Shown: piece by piece, positions 16,919 through 25,964 of the stretch
How positions within the stretch are numbered: position 1 is the stretch's first letter
How the letters are laid out: every line of letters begins with the position of its first letter
Origin: Pinibacter soli
GTDB lineage: Bacteria > Bacteroidota > Bacteroidia > Chitinophagales > Chitinophagaceae
Length of the DNA: 64,000 nucleotides
Reading direction: 5' to 3'
NCBI RefSeq assembly: GCF_029961145.1
Contig: NZ_JASBRG010000002.1
Span: forward strand, 1-64,000
Notes under the pieces: generated by a model
Told to the model about the DNA's origin: nothing
The model's database searches: none
Seen by the model: only the letters and a program-made list of their open reading frames with translations
Position numbers and translations under genes: made by a program

Positions 16919-19609
16919 ATGACAGCAGAACATCAGCGACTGACAGTAAACGCAAAGAAACCAGTGCCGTTAGAACAATGGGGACCTTATTTAAGTGAGC
17001 GCCAATGGGGAACAGTAAGAGAAGATTACAGTTTATACGGAGATGCGTGGAACTATTTTCCACATGACCATGCATCCTGTCGCGTATATAAATGGGGTGA
17101 AGATGGCCTGGCTGGAATTTCTGATTATTTTCAAAACCTATGCTTTGCCGTTGCACTTTGGAATGGTAAAGATCCCATACTTAAAGAACGCTTATTCGGA
17201 CTAACTAACAGCGAAGGCAATCACGGTGAGGATGTAAAAGAATTGTACTACTATCTTGACAATGTGCCTACACACTATTATATGCAATTCCTGTACAAAT
17301 ATCCGCAGCAGGAATATCCATACAATAAACTTTTATCGAAGAACCGCAAACGCAGTAAGGCGGAAACAGAATATGAACTGCTGGATACCGGCATATTCAA
17401 TAACAACGAATACTTTGACGTATACATTACATATGCAAAACAGGGGCCGCAGGATATTTTTATAAAAATCGATGTTAAGAATCGCTATCATAAAGCTGCT
17501 GAAGCAACAGTACTTCCAACACTATGGTTCCACAACAGATGGGGCGAAGGTGGCGATGAAAAAAAACCAAGCATCACATATAACAATAAGAGTTCTGTTA
17601 TTGCAGAGCACGAGCGCCTGGGCAAATACTATTTTTATTTTCAACCTGCAGATAGCTGGTTTTTTACAGAAAACGAAACCAATAAGGAAAAGGTAATGCA
17701 TTTGCCAAATGAAACGCCTTTTGTGAAAGATGCATTTCACAGGGCCATCATTAACGGCGAGAATGTTGAAGCGTTGCATAAAAAAAAATCGGGGACAAAA
17801 TTTGCTCCTGTTTACAAACTGCATGTTCCTGCCGGAGAAACAAAAACAATTTATTGTCGTCTCTCAAAATCGGCACTGGACACACCTTTCGGCCATGGCG
17901 CGGAAGACATTTTCAAAACAAGAAAAGAAGAAGCTGACATTTTCTATCGCTCAATATTGAAAAGTGATCCGCAGTCAGATCTTTTCCAGGTGCAGCGCCA
18001 GGCGTTGGCGGGATTGCTTTGGAGCAAACAATATTACCGTTACGATGTAGAAAAATGGCTAACTGTACCTGATGGCCTTTCTCCTATTCATCCGAACAGG
18101 AACCAGGGTCGCAACCATTTGTGGCAGCACGTAAAGAACCAGGATATTATTGCCATGCCGGATAAATGGGAATATCCGTGGTATGCCGCCTGGGATCTGG
18201 CTTTTCATTGTATACCAATGGCGCTTGTTGATGCCAATTTTGCGAAGCATCAATTGCTGCTCATCATGCGTGAATGGTACATGAAACCGGATGGGCAAAT
18301 TCCTTCGTATGAATGGAACTTCAGCGATGTGAATCCTCCTGTTCATGCATGGGCGGTGATGCAAGTATACAGGATAGAAAAAGAAAAAACCGGCAAAGGA
18401 GATATCGTTTTTCTAAAAAGAATTTTCCAAAAGCTGATCATCAATTTTACATGGTGGATCAACCGCAAAGACGTTCGGGGAAACAACATTTTTGAAGGAG
18501 GATTCCTTGGCCTGGATAATATCGGTGTGTTTAACCGAAGTCATTACTTTACGCCGGAGATGAAGCTGGAACAAGCCGATTGTACTGGCTGGATGGGCAT
18601 GTATGCCTTGAATATGATGGACATTGCACTGGAAATTGCGGTAGAAGACATTGGCTTTGAAGATGCCGGAACCAAATTTTTTGAGCACTTTGTCTTGATT
18701 GCAGAGGCACTTAATGAACATACCATGTGGAACACTGAAGACAAGTTCTTCTACGATATCCTCAATCTTCCGGGCGAGGCACCAATGCCTTTGCGCATCC
18801 AATCGATCGTTGGTCTTACTTCGTTATTTGCGGTGTCGATCATCGAAAGAAATACGCTTGACAAGCTGAAAGATTTTACCAAGCGCGTTACTTGGTTTGA
18901 GAGCTATAGAAAAAAGAACAAACGTTTCTGGCCAAATGAAGAGCGTGGTGACAGGGAGAAAATATTGCTGTCTCTCGTTCCCCGCGAAAAACTTACTTAT
19001 TTGCTGGAGAAAATGTTGAATGAAGATCATTTCCTATCCCCTGGCGGAATAAGAGCATTGTCAAAATATCATGAAGCAAATCCATACAGCGTAACCCTTG
19101 GCGGAATTGACCACACCATTCAATATGATCCGGGAGACAGTACTTCTGATATTTTTGGCGGAAACAGTAATTGGCGCGGACCCGTGTGGATGCCAATCAA
19201 CTATCTCATCATTCAATCCATAAGAAAATATGGAAAGTTTTATGGCGAGAGCGTGATGGTAGAATATCCCACCGGCAGCGGCAAGAAACTAAACCTGGAA
19301 GAAGTGGCCGACGAATTGACACAACGTGTCATCAGTTTGTTTGAAAAAAATGAATATAACGAGCGTCGCTACAATGGTGACTATAACTGGTTCTACAAAC
19401 AAAAAGGCAACGAGAACTTAGTGTTATTCTACGAATATTTTCACGGCGATAGCGGAACAGGACTTGGCGCCAATCACCAAACGGGATGGACGGCTTTAAT
19501 TGCTGATTTGATCAATAGTTTAACGCACAAGAAAACAGCGGTAGCAGCTCCACTGAGTTTGTTTGAAGAAGCGGAGGTAAATGTGGAACGCTTAACGCCG
19601 AATGTGTAA
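16919..19609 (+). CDS. GH63-like glucosidase (MGH1-like glycoside hydrolase)
   Basis: An 896-residue protein with an (alpha/alpha)6-barrel glycoside hydrolase domain of the GH63/MGH1-like type. Recognisable segments are YFPHDHASCRVYKWGEDGLAG near the N terminus, KWEYPWYAAWDLAFHCIP with a candidate catalytic Asp in AAWD, LEQADCTGWMGMYALNM, GGNSNWRGPVWMPINYL and TGLGANHQTGWTAL at the end. There is no signal peptide, so the enzyme is probably cytoplasmic. Substrate cannot be read from sequence; alpha-glucosides are likely. It is a single-gene unit followed by a strong terminator. Confidence 0.88.
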   Translation: MTAEHQRLTVNAKKPVPLEQWGPYLSERQWGTVREDYSLYGDAWNYFPHDHASCRVYKWGEDGLAGISDYFQNLCFAVALWNGKDPILKERLFGLTNSEGNHGEDVKELYYYLDNVPTHYYMQFLYKYPQQEYPYNKLLSKNRKRSKAETEYELLDTGIFNNNEYFDVYITYAKQGPQDIFIKIDVKNRYHKAAEATVLPTLWFHNRWGEGGDEKKPSITYNNKSSVIAEHERLGKYYFYFQPADSWFFTENETNKEKVMHLPNETPFVKDAFHRAIINGENVEALHKKKSGTKFAPVYKLHVPAGETKTIYCRLSKSALDTPFGHGAEDIFKTRKEEADIFYRSILKSDPQSDLFQVQRQALAGLLWSKQYYRYDVEKWLTVPDGLSPIHPNRNQGRNHLWQHVKNQDIIAMPDKWEYPWYAAWDLAFHCIPMALVDANFAKHQLLLIMREWYMKPDGQIPSYEWNFSDVNPPVHAWAVMQVYRIEKEKTGKGDIVFLKRIFQKLIINFTWWINRKDVRGNNIFEGGFLGLDNIGVFNRSHYFTPEMKLEQADCTGWMGMYALNMMDIALEIAVEDIGFEDAGTKFFEHFVLIAEALNEHTMWNTEDKFFYDILNLPGEAPMPLRIQSIVGLTSLFAVSIIERNTLDKLKDFTKRVTWFESYRKKNKRFWPNEERGDREKILLSLVPREKLTYLLEKMLNEDHFLSPGGIRALSKYHEANPYSVTLGGIDHTIQYDPGDSTSDIFGGNSNWRGPVWMPINYLIIQSIRKYGKFYGESVMVEYPTGSGKKLNLEEVADELTQRVISLFEKNEYNERRYNGDYNWFYKQKGNENLVLFYEYFHGDSGTGLGANHQTGWTALIADLINSLTHKKTAVAAPLSLFEEAEVNVERLTPNV

Positions 19610-19657
19610 TACAATGAGCCGCGTTTCGTGAAGACGCGAATTATGACATAGGCAAAC

Positions 19658-19690
19658 AAAAAAGACAGAGCACAAACTCTGTCTTTTTTT
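19658..19690 (+). terminator. Rho-independent terminator
   Basis: AAGACAGAG / CTCTGTCTT stem with a CACAAA loop, flanked by A and T runs. Likely bidirectional, serving the glucosidase gene and the convergent response regulator gene. Confidence 0.88.
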
Positions 19691-19711
19691 ATTTATCCTT
19701 CATTTAAACAA

Positions 19712-20410
19712 TTACTCCTGTACTACAAGACGGAAGCCATTTCCGTGGATGTTAACGATTTCAATTTTTTCATCGTCCTTTAAGTATTTGCGCAATTTCG
19801 CAATGTACACATCCATACTTCTACCGTTGAAATAAGTATCGCTGCCCCAAATCTTCTTCAACGCCTGATCTCTTGGTAGCAGATCATTCAAGTGCTCTGC
19901 GAGCATTTTCAATAATTCGTTTTCTTTAGGAGAAAGCGTTTGTGTTTTGCCCCCGTGGCTCAGTTCACGCAGTTTTGGATTGAAATGATAAGAGCCGAGA
20001 TTGTATTCTTTATTCTCCTGCTCTTTGTTCAGATCTTCATTGCGTTTTAAGATCGCTTTTATTTTTAGTAATAAAACTTCACTGTCGAACGGTTTAGTAA
20101 TATAATCATCTGCGCCAAGTTTGTACCCCTGAATGATGTCCTCTTTCATTGTTTTTGCACTTAAAAAGAACAAAGGAATTTCAGGATCTACGTCGCGGAT
20201 CGCTTCTGCAAGTGTAAAGCCGTCCATGTGTGGCATCATAACATCCAGAAGGCAGAGGTCAAATTTTTGACGTTGAAAAGCTGCGAGACCAAGGCGGCCA
20301 TCTCTTTCCAATACTACATCATAATCGTTTAGCTCAAGGTAATTTTTCAAGACCAATCCAAGGTTCTGATCATCTTCGCACAATAATATTGTTGCTTTCT
20401 TATCTTCCAT
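19712..20410 (-). CDS. OmpR-type response regulator
   Basis: A 232-residue two-component regulator. The receiver domain (residues 1-120) has CEDDQ, the phospho-acceptor Asp in LLDVMMPHMDGF, the switch region FFLSAKT and the conserved Lys in YITKPFDSE. The C-terminal winged helix (about 135-230) includes LSPKENELLKMLAE and GRSMDVYIAKLRKYL. It resembles RprY of Bacteroides. No histidine kinase gene is adjacent, so it is an orphan in this window. Confidence 0.92.
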   Translation of the reverse strand: MEDKKATILLCEDDQNLGLVLKNYLELNDYDVVLERDGRLGLAAFQRQKFDLCLLDVMMPHMDGFTLAEAIRDVDPEIPLFFLSAKTMKEDIIQGYKLGADDYITKPFDSEVLLLKIKAILKRNEDLNKEQENKEYNLGSYHFNPKLRELSHGGKTQTLSPKENELLKMLAEHLNDLLPRDQALKKIWGSDTYFNGRSMDVYIAKLRKYLKDDEKIEIVNIHGNGFRLVVQE

Positions 20411-20560
20411 GATTATACTTGTTTAGTAGAAAATAAAGTTAACCCATTTTTGCAAGGGTCAAAAGAGGTGCGTGTAATTTTTTGTTAAACCAAGTTGGGG
20501 CTAACGCTCAATGCTTAACGCTAAAAGCCTGACACAGGTGACTCAGCATTGGCTGCTGCA

Positions 20561-20627
20561 GCGGTTCACGTCTTCACGAACTGCCAACAGCAGAGACTAT
20601 AGAATGGTTCGTGAGGACACGAACCAT
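20561..20627. repeat. GTTCGTGARGACRCGAAC repeat, two copies
   Basis: GTTCACGTCTTCACGAAC at 20564-20581 (reverse orientation) and ATGGTTCGTG-AGGA-CACGAACCAT at 20604-20627, a perfect 10-bp stem. A divergent third copy, TTCGTGAAGACGCGAA, lies at 19625-19640. It appears to be a small dispersed palindromic family. Confidence 0.6.
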
Positions 20628-20652
20628 GGCGTTTGCGCTTTGCGTTAAGCAC

Positions 20653-20660
20653 TAACTTTG
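20653..20660 (+). promoter_or_regulatory. Candidate -7 box (TAACTTTG) of the GroES-like gene
   Basis: Perfect TAnnTTTG match 19 nt upstream of the ATG at 20680. Confidence 0.45.
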
Positions 20661-20679
20661 CTTAAAATCTAATGCCACA

Positions 20680-21051
20680 ATGCATATCACAAACGACAAT
20701 AAAATAAAAAAACTGATAGTAATTGGAGATCGGGTATTGATTCGTTTAACCAAGCCCAATGAGCGCACCGAAAGCGGCTTGTACTTACCGCCAGGCATAC
20801 AAGAGAAAGAAAAAGTACAACAAGGCTATATCATTAAAACCGGGCCGGGCTATGCAATTCCTGTCCCAACAGAAGACGAGCCATGGAAACAGGATGATGA
20901 CAAAGTAAAATACATTCCGTTACAAGCCAAAGAAGGCGATCTCGCCATCTTTCTTTTAAGCGGCGCCACCGAAGTGATCTACGAAGGCGACAAATATTAT
21001 ATAGTACCACAGGGTGCGATTTTGTTGTTGGAAAGAGAAGAGGAACTGTAG
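20680..21051 (+). CDS. GroES-like co-chaperone family protein
   Basis: A 123-residue protein with the GroES (Cpn10) fold pattern: VIGDRVLIRLTKPNERTESGLYLPPG at residues 13-38 corresponds to the mobile-loop region, and YIVPQGAILLLEREEEL closes the fold. It is longer than canonical GroES (about 95 residues) through an insert around EDEPWKQDDDKVKYIP, and no groEL is adjacent. It is probably a divergent paralogue rather than the main co-chaperonin. A hairpin terminator follows. Confidence 0.82.
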   Translation: MHITNDNKIKKLIVIGDRVLIRLTKPNERTESGLYLPPGIQEKEKVQQGYIIKTGPGYAIPVPTEDEPWKQDDDKVKYIPLQAKEGDLAIFLLSGATEVIYEGDKYYIVPQGAILLLEREEEL

Positions 21052-21061
21052 GACAATTAGG

Positions 21062-21190
21062 AATTAATAAAGAATAATTAATAGGGTTGATTGCGAAATG
21101 GCTTGCAACCCTCAACAAAATTTGAGATAAAGCAAAGGCGGCATTCAATACTGAATGCCGCCTTATTAATTATTCTTTATTAATTATTAA
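21062..21190. repeat. Inverted AT-rich repeat framing a terminator hairpin
   Basis: ATTAATAAAGAATAATTAAT (about 21063-21082) is inverted as ATTAATTATTCTTTATTAAT (about 21165-21184). Between the arms lie a weaker AGGGTTG...CAACCCT hairpin and the terminator stem AAGGCGGCATTCA / TGAATGCCGCCTT (21135-21147, 21152-21164). Confidence 0.7.
21135..21164. terminator. Rho-independent terminator between convergent genes
   Basis: Perfect 13-bp stem with an ATAC loop, in the gap between the GroES-like gene and the convergent dehydrogenase gene. Confidence 0.8.
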
Positions 21191-22111
21191 TTACAAGCCA
21201 AGCTTATCCAGCACCACCTTCGCCATTTTATAAAACGCTTCGTGGCTGTAGCCGGCAATGTGTGGCGTAACGATTACGTTGTGTTGTGCGAGTAGCCAAT
21301 CCAGTTGTTCTTTCTGCTCTGGTGTGTATGTGTCGAGCTTTTCATTTTCCAAGACATCTAATGCGGCCGCAGTTATTTTGCCATTTTTCAACGCATTGAT
21401 GACAGCGGCTGTGTCATGTACCTTGCCACGACAACAATTGAGGAAATATGGTTTCTGCTGAAGACTGTTGAAGAAATCATCATTCGCCATGTGGCGCGTT
21501 TCTTCTGTTAGCGGTACGTGGAAACTCACAACATCTGCATACCTGCCGATCTGTTCAAGATTTGCTTCGTGGATATTGCCTTTGGCAAAACCATATTTGT
21601 ATTTATCATAAGCGAGAACGGTAACGTCAAAAGAAGAAAGGACTTTCGCAAATGCCTGTCCTGTGTTTCCAAAGCCAATCAAACCAACTGTTCTTCCAGT
21701 AAGCTCAGTACCGCGATTGGCATCACGGATCCATTTCCACTCCCTCACCTCCTGCTGGCTGATGGAAATTCTGTTCATCATGTTGAGCAATAGACCCAGT
21801 GCATGTTCGCCCACAGCGTTTCTGTTTCCTTCGGGACTGCTTTCGCATTGGATGTCTTTGCTTTGCGCATAAGGAACGTCGATTAGTTCCATGCCGCTGC
21901 CTAATCTCCCAATCCACTTAAGTTTTGAGGCGGCATCCAGTATGTTTTTATCGATTTTTAAACGGGTGGTAACAATTAAACCATTGACATCAGCAATAGC
22001 GTCCCTTAACTCATCGTACGTTATTTGCGGAGCATAAATCACCTCATATCCATTCTCAGCAAGTCTTTCTTTCAGGTAGTCGTGTACTTTGGCAGTTATA
22101 ATGGCCTTCAT
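21191..22111 (-). CDS. D-2-hydroxyacid dehydrogenase (SerA-like)
   Basis: A 306-residue NAD-dependent oxidoreductase of the D-isomer 2-hydroxyacid dehydrogenase family. The nucleotide-binding [13 protein letters not shown] lies near residue 143. Catalytic-region motifs are [14 protein letters not shown] (Arg), [11 protein letters not shown] (Glu) and [13 protein letters not shown] (His). It lacks a C-terminal ACT domain, so it is either a short phosphoglycerate dehydrogenase or a related 2-ketoacid reductase. Substrate uncertain. Located downstream of rsmA on the same strand with an AAAAGTCA-type inverted repeat between. Confidence 0.88.
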   Translation of the reverse strand: MKAIITAKVHDYLKERLAENGYEVIYAPQITYDELRDAIADVNGLIVTTRLKIDKNILDAASKLKWIGRLGSGMELIDVPYAQSKDIQCESSPEGNRNAVGEHALGLLLNMMNRISISQQEVREWKWIRDANRGTELTGRTVGLIGFGNTGQAFAKVLSSFDVTVLAYDKYKYGFAKGNIHEANLEQIGRYADVVSFHVPLTEETRHMANDDFFNSLQQKPYFLNCCRGKVHDTAAVINALKNGKITAAALDVLENEKLDTYTPEQKEQLDWLLAQHNVIVTPHIAGYSHEAFYKMAKVVLDKLGL

Positions 22112-22120
22112 TGTATTAAG

Positions 22121-22206
22121 TTAAAAAGTCAAAATTAAAAATTCAAAAGTCAAAAACTGTTTACAGCTCGACCTTTTTGACTTTTTACTTTTGACTTTTA
22201 ATTTCT
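22121..22206. repeat. Inverted word-repeat (AAAAGTCAAAA family)
   Basis: Left arm 22121-22156 and right arm 22173-22206 are runs of AAAAGTCAAA-type words in opposite orientation, separated by 16 nt that include GTTTACAGCTCG. Lies between rsmA and the dehydrogenase gene. Confidence 0.7.
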
Positions 22207-22211
22207 AATTG

Positions 22212-22967
22212 TTAGTAGTTCATTAAAAAAGTGAGCTTCGCAAAATCCTCAATCGTCAATTGCTCGGCGCGTTTATTAAAAATTTCGTCTTTCAATACCT
22301 CGGGAGTAAACAACCCTTTTACGGCATTGCGTAATGTTTTACGGCGTTGGTTAAACGCAGTTTTAACGAGATTAAAAAATGCTCTTTCACTCTTCATTTC
22401 AGGAACGTTTGTTCTCGGCACCAGTCGAATAACGCCGCTCATTACTTTGGGTGGTGGGTTAAAGCAGTTTTGATGTACATCAAATAAGTATTCAACCTTG
22501 TAAAAAGCCTGCACCAACACACTCAACACGCCGTACACTTTATTGCCCGACGGTGCGGCTACTCGCTGAGCCACTTCCTTCTGGAACATACCTACTACAA
22601 TCTCAACATCTTCTTTCCATTCCAGCACTTTAAAAAGTATTTGCGTGGAAATGTTGTACGGGAAATTTCCAACTATAGTAAACTTGCCTTCAAAAGGCTT
22701 GTCAACGTCCAGGAAACTTTTGTGAATGATCTTGTCCTTTAAAACGGGGTATGTTTTATGAAGAAACTCTACCTTTTCGTCATCCAGTTCCACCGCTTTA
22801 AAGGTGATATGCGGAATTTCGATCAGGTATTTCGTCAGCGCTCCCCCGCCCGGTCCCACTTCCAGCAATTGATTGAATGGATGCGTCTGCAAGGAACTGA
22901 CAATCTTTTTACAGATATTTTCATCCTTCAAAAAATGCTGACCCAGGGATTTTTTTAGTGTATACAT
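22212..22967 (-). CDS. rsmA: 16S rRNA dimethyladenosine transferase RsmA (KsgA)
   Basis: A 251-residue enzyme that dimethylates two adjacent adenines near the 3' end of 16S rRNA. Signatures are LKKSLGQHFLKDENI at the N terminus, LEVGPGGGALTKYL (SAM site), GNFPYNISTQILF (catalytic NxPY) and VKTAFNQRRKTLRNAV. The ATG at 22967 is chosen over upstream in-frame codons because a TATTTTTG promoter box ends 6 nt before it. Divergent from pdxA, a common arrangement in Bacteroidota. Confidence 0.95.
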   Translation of the reverse strand: MYTLKKSLGQHFLKDENICKKIVSSLQTHPFNQLLEVGPGGGALTKYLIEIPHITFKAVELDDEKVEFLHKTYPVLKDKIIHKSFLDVDKPFEGKFTIVGNFPYNISTQILFKVLEWKEDVEIVVGMFQKEVAQRVAAPSGNKVYGVLSVLVQAFYKVEYLFDVHQNCFNPPPKVMSGVIRLVPRTNVPEMKSERAFFNLVKTAFNQRRKTLRNAVKGLFTPEVLKDEIFNKRAEQLTIEDFAKLTFLMNY

Positions 22968-22973
22968 GTGGGG

Positions 22974-22981
22974 CAAAAATA
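22974..22981 (-). promoter_or_regulatory. Candidate -7 box (TATTTTTG) of rsmA
   Basis: Perfect TAnnTTTG on the minus strand, 6 nt from the ATG. Predicts an almost leaderless mRNA. Confidence 0.5.
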
Positions 22982-22993
22982 GGCAAAGTTAGC

Positions 22994-23177
22994 GGGGAGT
23001 GGAAAATTGAAAGTTGAAAGTTGAGAGTGCAATGACTGAATAACCGAGTAACTGAATAACTGAAGCTGAATTTTGGCCTTGGCCTATAGGTTCGCAACAC
23101 CCTACAGCAACTAACAACCACAAACTAACAACCGCACTTTCAACTTTCAATTCTCCATTCTCCATTCTCAACTCCCT
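22994..23177. repeat. Inverted word-repeat (GAAAGTTGAGA family) in the rsmA-pdxA gap
   Basis: AAAATTGAAAGTTGAAAGTT-type words at about 23003-23029 face TTTCAACTTTCAATTCTCC-type words at about 23136-23174. In between lie ACTGAATA words (23032-23064) and AACTAACAACC words. The flanking genes are divergent, so this copy cannot be a simple 3'-end terminator. Confidence 0.65.
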
Positions 23178-23217
23178 ACTAATTCCTTACCTTTAAGCCT
23201 CAAATTGTTTTTACAGC

Positions 23218-24321
23218 ATGCATACAACTTCTTCTGAGCAGCACAAACCGGTTATCGGGATTTCTTGCGGAGACCTAAATGGCATTGGTTTGGAGCTGAT
23301 TATTAAGGCTTTATCCGACAATCGCCTTCTAGATCAATGTACTCCAATTGTATTTGCATCAAACAAATCGATCAACTTTTATCGTAAGTCACTATCAGAT
23401 ATAAACTTCAATTACCAAAGCATTAAGGAGTTTACCCGCATCAGCCCCAAGCAGGTAAATATTTTCAATTGCTGGGAAGAAGAGGTTGCCATAACGCCCG
23501 GACAGCTAAATGAAATCGGCGGAAAGTATGCGGTTAAATCATTGACCGCTGCCGTGGAAGCGTTGAGAGACGGTCATATCGACGGACTTGTAACGGCGCC
23601 GATCCATAAAAAGAATGTGCAATCAGAAGATTTTAACTATACAGGGCACACACCTTATTTAAAAGATGCTATGAACGCAAAAGATGTTTTGATGTTCATG
23701 GTAGCAGAAAATATAAAAGTTGGCCTGGTTACAGAACATTTGCCTATTGCTGAAGTTGCAAAGCACATTACACAGGAAGCAATTCTTTCCAAATTGGCAA
23801 TTATGCACGAAAGCCTAATCAAAGATTTTGGTATTGACAAGCCACGCATTGCTGTCCTTGGTCTTAATCCACATGCTGGCGATGAAGGCCTGATTGGTAA
23901 TGAAGAAGAAAAAATAATTAAACCTGCCATCCAGGCTTTCAGACAAAACAACAATGCCTTGGTGTTTGGGGCATACAGCGCTGATGCATTTTTCGCAAGA
24001 GGCATGCATGAAAGGTTTGATGGAGTATTGGCTATGTACCACGACCAGGGATTGATTCCTTTTAAATCATTGGCTATTGGTGAAGGAGTAAATTTTACAG
24101 CAGGCTTAAATGTTGTCCGCACGTCACCTGATCACGGAACTGCTTTTGATATCGCCGGAAAAAACAAAGCTTCTTATACATCTTTTGTGGCTTCAATATT
24201 CAGCTGCATTGACATTGCATCTGCAAGAAAAGGATATACCGATAGAAACCGAAATCCATTGAAGAAGATCACTGCGAGCATTTTGGCGAATGCTGTCGAT
24301 GAGAGGATAGACCTGGAGTAG
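23218..24321 (+). CDS. pdxA: 4-hydroxythreonine-4-phosphate dehydrogenase PdxA
   Basis: A 367-residue NAD-dependent enzyme of the DXP-dependent pyridoxal phosphate pathway. Metal-site histidines are visible in NYTGHTPYLKDAM, in MYHDQGLIPFKSL and in SPDHGTAFDIAGK. LGLNPHAGDEGLIGNEE is a family hallmark, and ISCGDLNGIGLELI opens the protein. Length is slightly above the E. coli enzyme. A TACCTTTA sequence about 23 nt before the ATG may be its -7 box. Terminated by a strong hairpin. Confidence 0.95.
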   Translation: MHTTSSEQHKPVIGISCGDLNGIGLELIIKALSDNRLLDQCTPIVFASNKSINFYRKSLSDINFNYQSIKEFTRISPKQVNIFNCWEEEVAITPGQLNEIGGKYAVKSLTAAVEALRDGHIDGLVTAPIHKKNVQSEDFNYTGHTPYLKDAMNAKDVLMFMVAENIKVGLVTEHLPIAEVAKHITQEAILSKLAIMHESLIKDFGIDKPRIAVLGLNPHAGDEGLIGNEEEKIIKPAIQAFRQNNNALVFGAYSADAFFARGMHERFDGVLAMYHDQGLIPFKSLAIGEGVNFTAGLNVVRTSPDHGTAFDIAGKNKASYTSFVASIFSCIDIASARKGYTDRNRNPLKKITASILANAVDERIDLE

Positions 24322-24359
24322 TTGTTAGTACAACCGGATAATTAATGTTCAAAATAATT

Positions 24360-24390
24360 ACGGCCAGATCAGGAATGATCCGGCCGTTTT
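24360..24390 (+). terminator. Rho-independent terminator after pdxA
   Basis: ACGGCC-A-GATCA / TGATC-C-GGCCGT stem with a GGAA loop and a TTTT tail. Confidence 0.82.
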
Positions 24391-24414
24391 AGGTTTAAGG
24401 GATAAGCACAATCT

Positions 24415-25872
24415 TTATTGAACCCAGAATTCTGTCATCGTAATTTTTTCTTTCGTCAATTTCGTCACAAAGAAGAATTGGTACAACTCCCAAAACCATA
24501 CCCTTCTCCCAATTCGTGTGTACCAACGCATGGCACTTCGCAACCTTGCTTCTTTGTGGAAGAATAGTCTCTTTAAAGCACTGGGTCTGGTTTGCATAAT
24601 TATTTCAATCAGCTTCACATAGATAATCACTATCCAAGGCTGCAAATATTTAGTAGCCATTACCTGGTGTTTGTAATCCCATTTTCGCTGATCGGTTAAG
24701 ATAATTTCTTTGTCTTTTACATCTTCAAAATAAGGCGTCCATTTGTGCGGCGTTACGTACAGCAATTGCACCTGATCGGGATCGTAGGATAACAACTGCC
24801 TTAAGCTATTGTAAAAATCCCTGGTTCTTTCCTCTCCAAAACCAACCACATAGGTAGCCATTGACAGTATACCATGTTCACGCAAAAGCTGAATGGCTTG
24901 TTTATCTTTTGAAACAGTACCAGCTTTCTTAATTCTTTCAAGAACCACTTCATCATAATTTTCAATTCCCAATAAGAAGCGCTCAAAACCTGCCTGCTTG
25001 TACAAATGAAGAAACTCTGCATCACGCACGATGTTATCTGCACGTATCGAACCAACTAATATCAGCTTCATTTTTTTTGCAATCAACGCTTCAAGAAACT
25101 GGCGCCAAGCTTTAGGATTTGAAGAAGGATTTTCATCCGCAAAATTGATCACTTCAACGCCATATTTTTTGTGAAGCATTTCTATTTCATCTGCCAGCAA
25201 CTGAGGATCACGGTGCCGCCATTTTTTCCAGAACAAACTTTGTCCGCAATAAGTACACGGATAAGGACAACCCCTCGAAAACTGTATCACTACGGCCTTC
25301 CGTTTTCCCCAATAAGTATAATTGTAACCATCCATGAGTTCCCATGCGACACGAAAGGCATCAAGGTTTTTAATGTTTTCTGCAGGTGCGGTTTTAATTG
25401 GAACGCCATTAAGTTTAAATGCCAGCCCCTTGGTATTTTCCAAACAGCCACCCTTTGCCAATGCCGTAATAAGATTCAAAGTAATTTCTTCGCCTTCTCC
25501 ACAAACGATGTAATCGATCTGCGGATTCTGCTCAAGAATTTGCTGCCAGTGGTATGTCGGAAACACACCACCAATAATAATTTTGATCCGCGGATCTATA
25601 ATTCTTACAGCATTTGTAATGTCGTTAATGATTGGCTGCGCAGATGTTGATCCTGAATGCCCAAGCATGATTGCGTCGGGTTCGTGTGTTATTATCTGTG
25701 ACACGACCTGGCTATTTTTCAAAAAATAATAGTCTGCGTCCAGCAATTTCACTTCATGCCCTGCATCGATCAAAGGACCGGCAATTGAGAGTAAGCCGAG
25801 TGGCGGCAAATGTTCCTTTGCCATTCTGCTTCCTATCGATAAGTGCGGAGGATTAATAATTAAAATTTTCAT
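24415..25872 (-). CDS. B12-binding radical SAM protein (BchE-like)
   Basis: A 485-residue protein with an N-terminal cobalamin-binding Rossmann-like domain (residues 1-150; LIINPPHLSIGSRMAKEHLPPLG, IIIGGVFPTYHW, YIVCGEGEE). A radical SAM domain follows, whose CxxxCxxC cluster ligand motif is RGCPYPCTYCGQS near residue 200. Later motifs are FADENPSSNPKAW and FLLGIENYDEVVL. Overall it resembles BchE and related methylases or cyclases. The C-terminal 90 residues are basic and aromatic and may touch the membrane. Product unknown. It follows the DUF1361/DgkA genes on the same strand, suggesting but not proving a lipid role. Confidence 0.85.
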   Translation of the reverse strand: MKILIINPPHLSIGSRMAKEHLPPLGLLSIAGPLIDAGHEVKLLDADYYFLKNSQVVSQIITHEPDAIMLGHSGSTSAQPIINDITNAVRIIDPRIKIIIGGVFPTYHWQQILEQNPQIDYIVCGEGEEITLNLITALAKGGCLENTKGLAFKLNGVPIKTAPAENIKNLDAFRVAWELMDGYNYTYWGKRKAVVIQFSRGCPYPCTYCGQSLFWKKWRHRDPQLLADEIEMLHKKYGVEVINFADENPSSNPKAWRQFLEALIAKKMKLILVGSIRADNIVRDAEFLHLYKQAGFERFLLGIENYDEVVLERIKKAGTVSKDKQAIQLLREHGILSMATYVVGFGEERTRDFYNSLRQLLSYDPDQVQLLYVTPHKWTPYFEDVKDKEIILTDQRKWDYKHQVMATKYLQPWIVIIYVKLIEIIMQTRPSALKRLFFHKEARLRSAMRWYTRIGRRVWFWELYQFFFVTKLTKEKITMTEFWVQ

Positions 25873-25894
25873 ATCGGTTTAATTTGGGATTAAT

Positions 25895-25955
25895 TTAGTT
25901 GTTAGATGTAGCTAAAATTTGAAACACTTGAAGGCTAACAACCAACAACTATCAA
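25895..25955. repeat. Inverted word-repeat (GTTGTTAG family)
   Basis: GTTGTTAG at about 25899-25906 faces CTAACAACCAACAACTATC at about 25933-25951. Separates the radical SAM gene from DUF1361. Confidence 0.55.
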
Positions 25956-25964
25956 CGAACAAAT

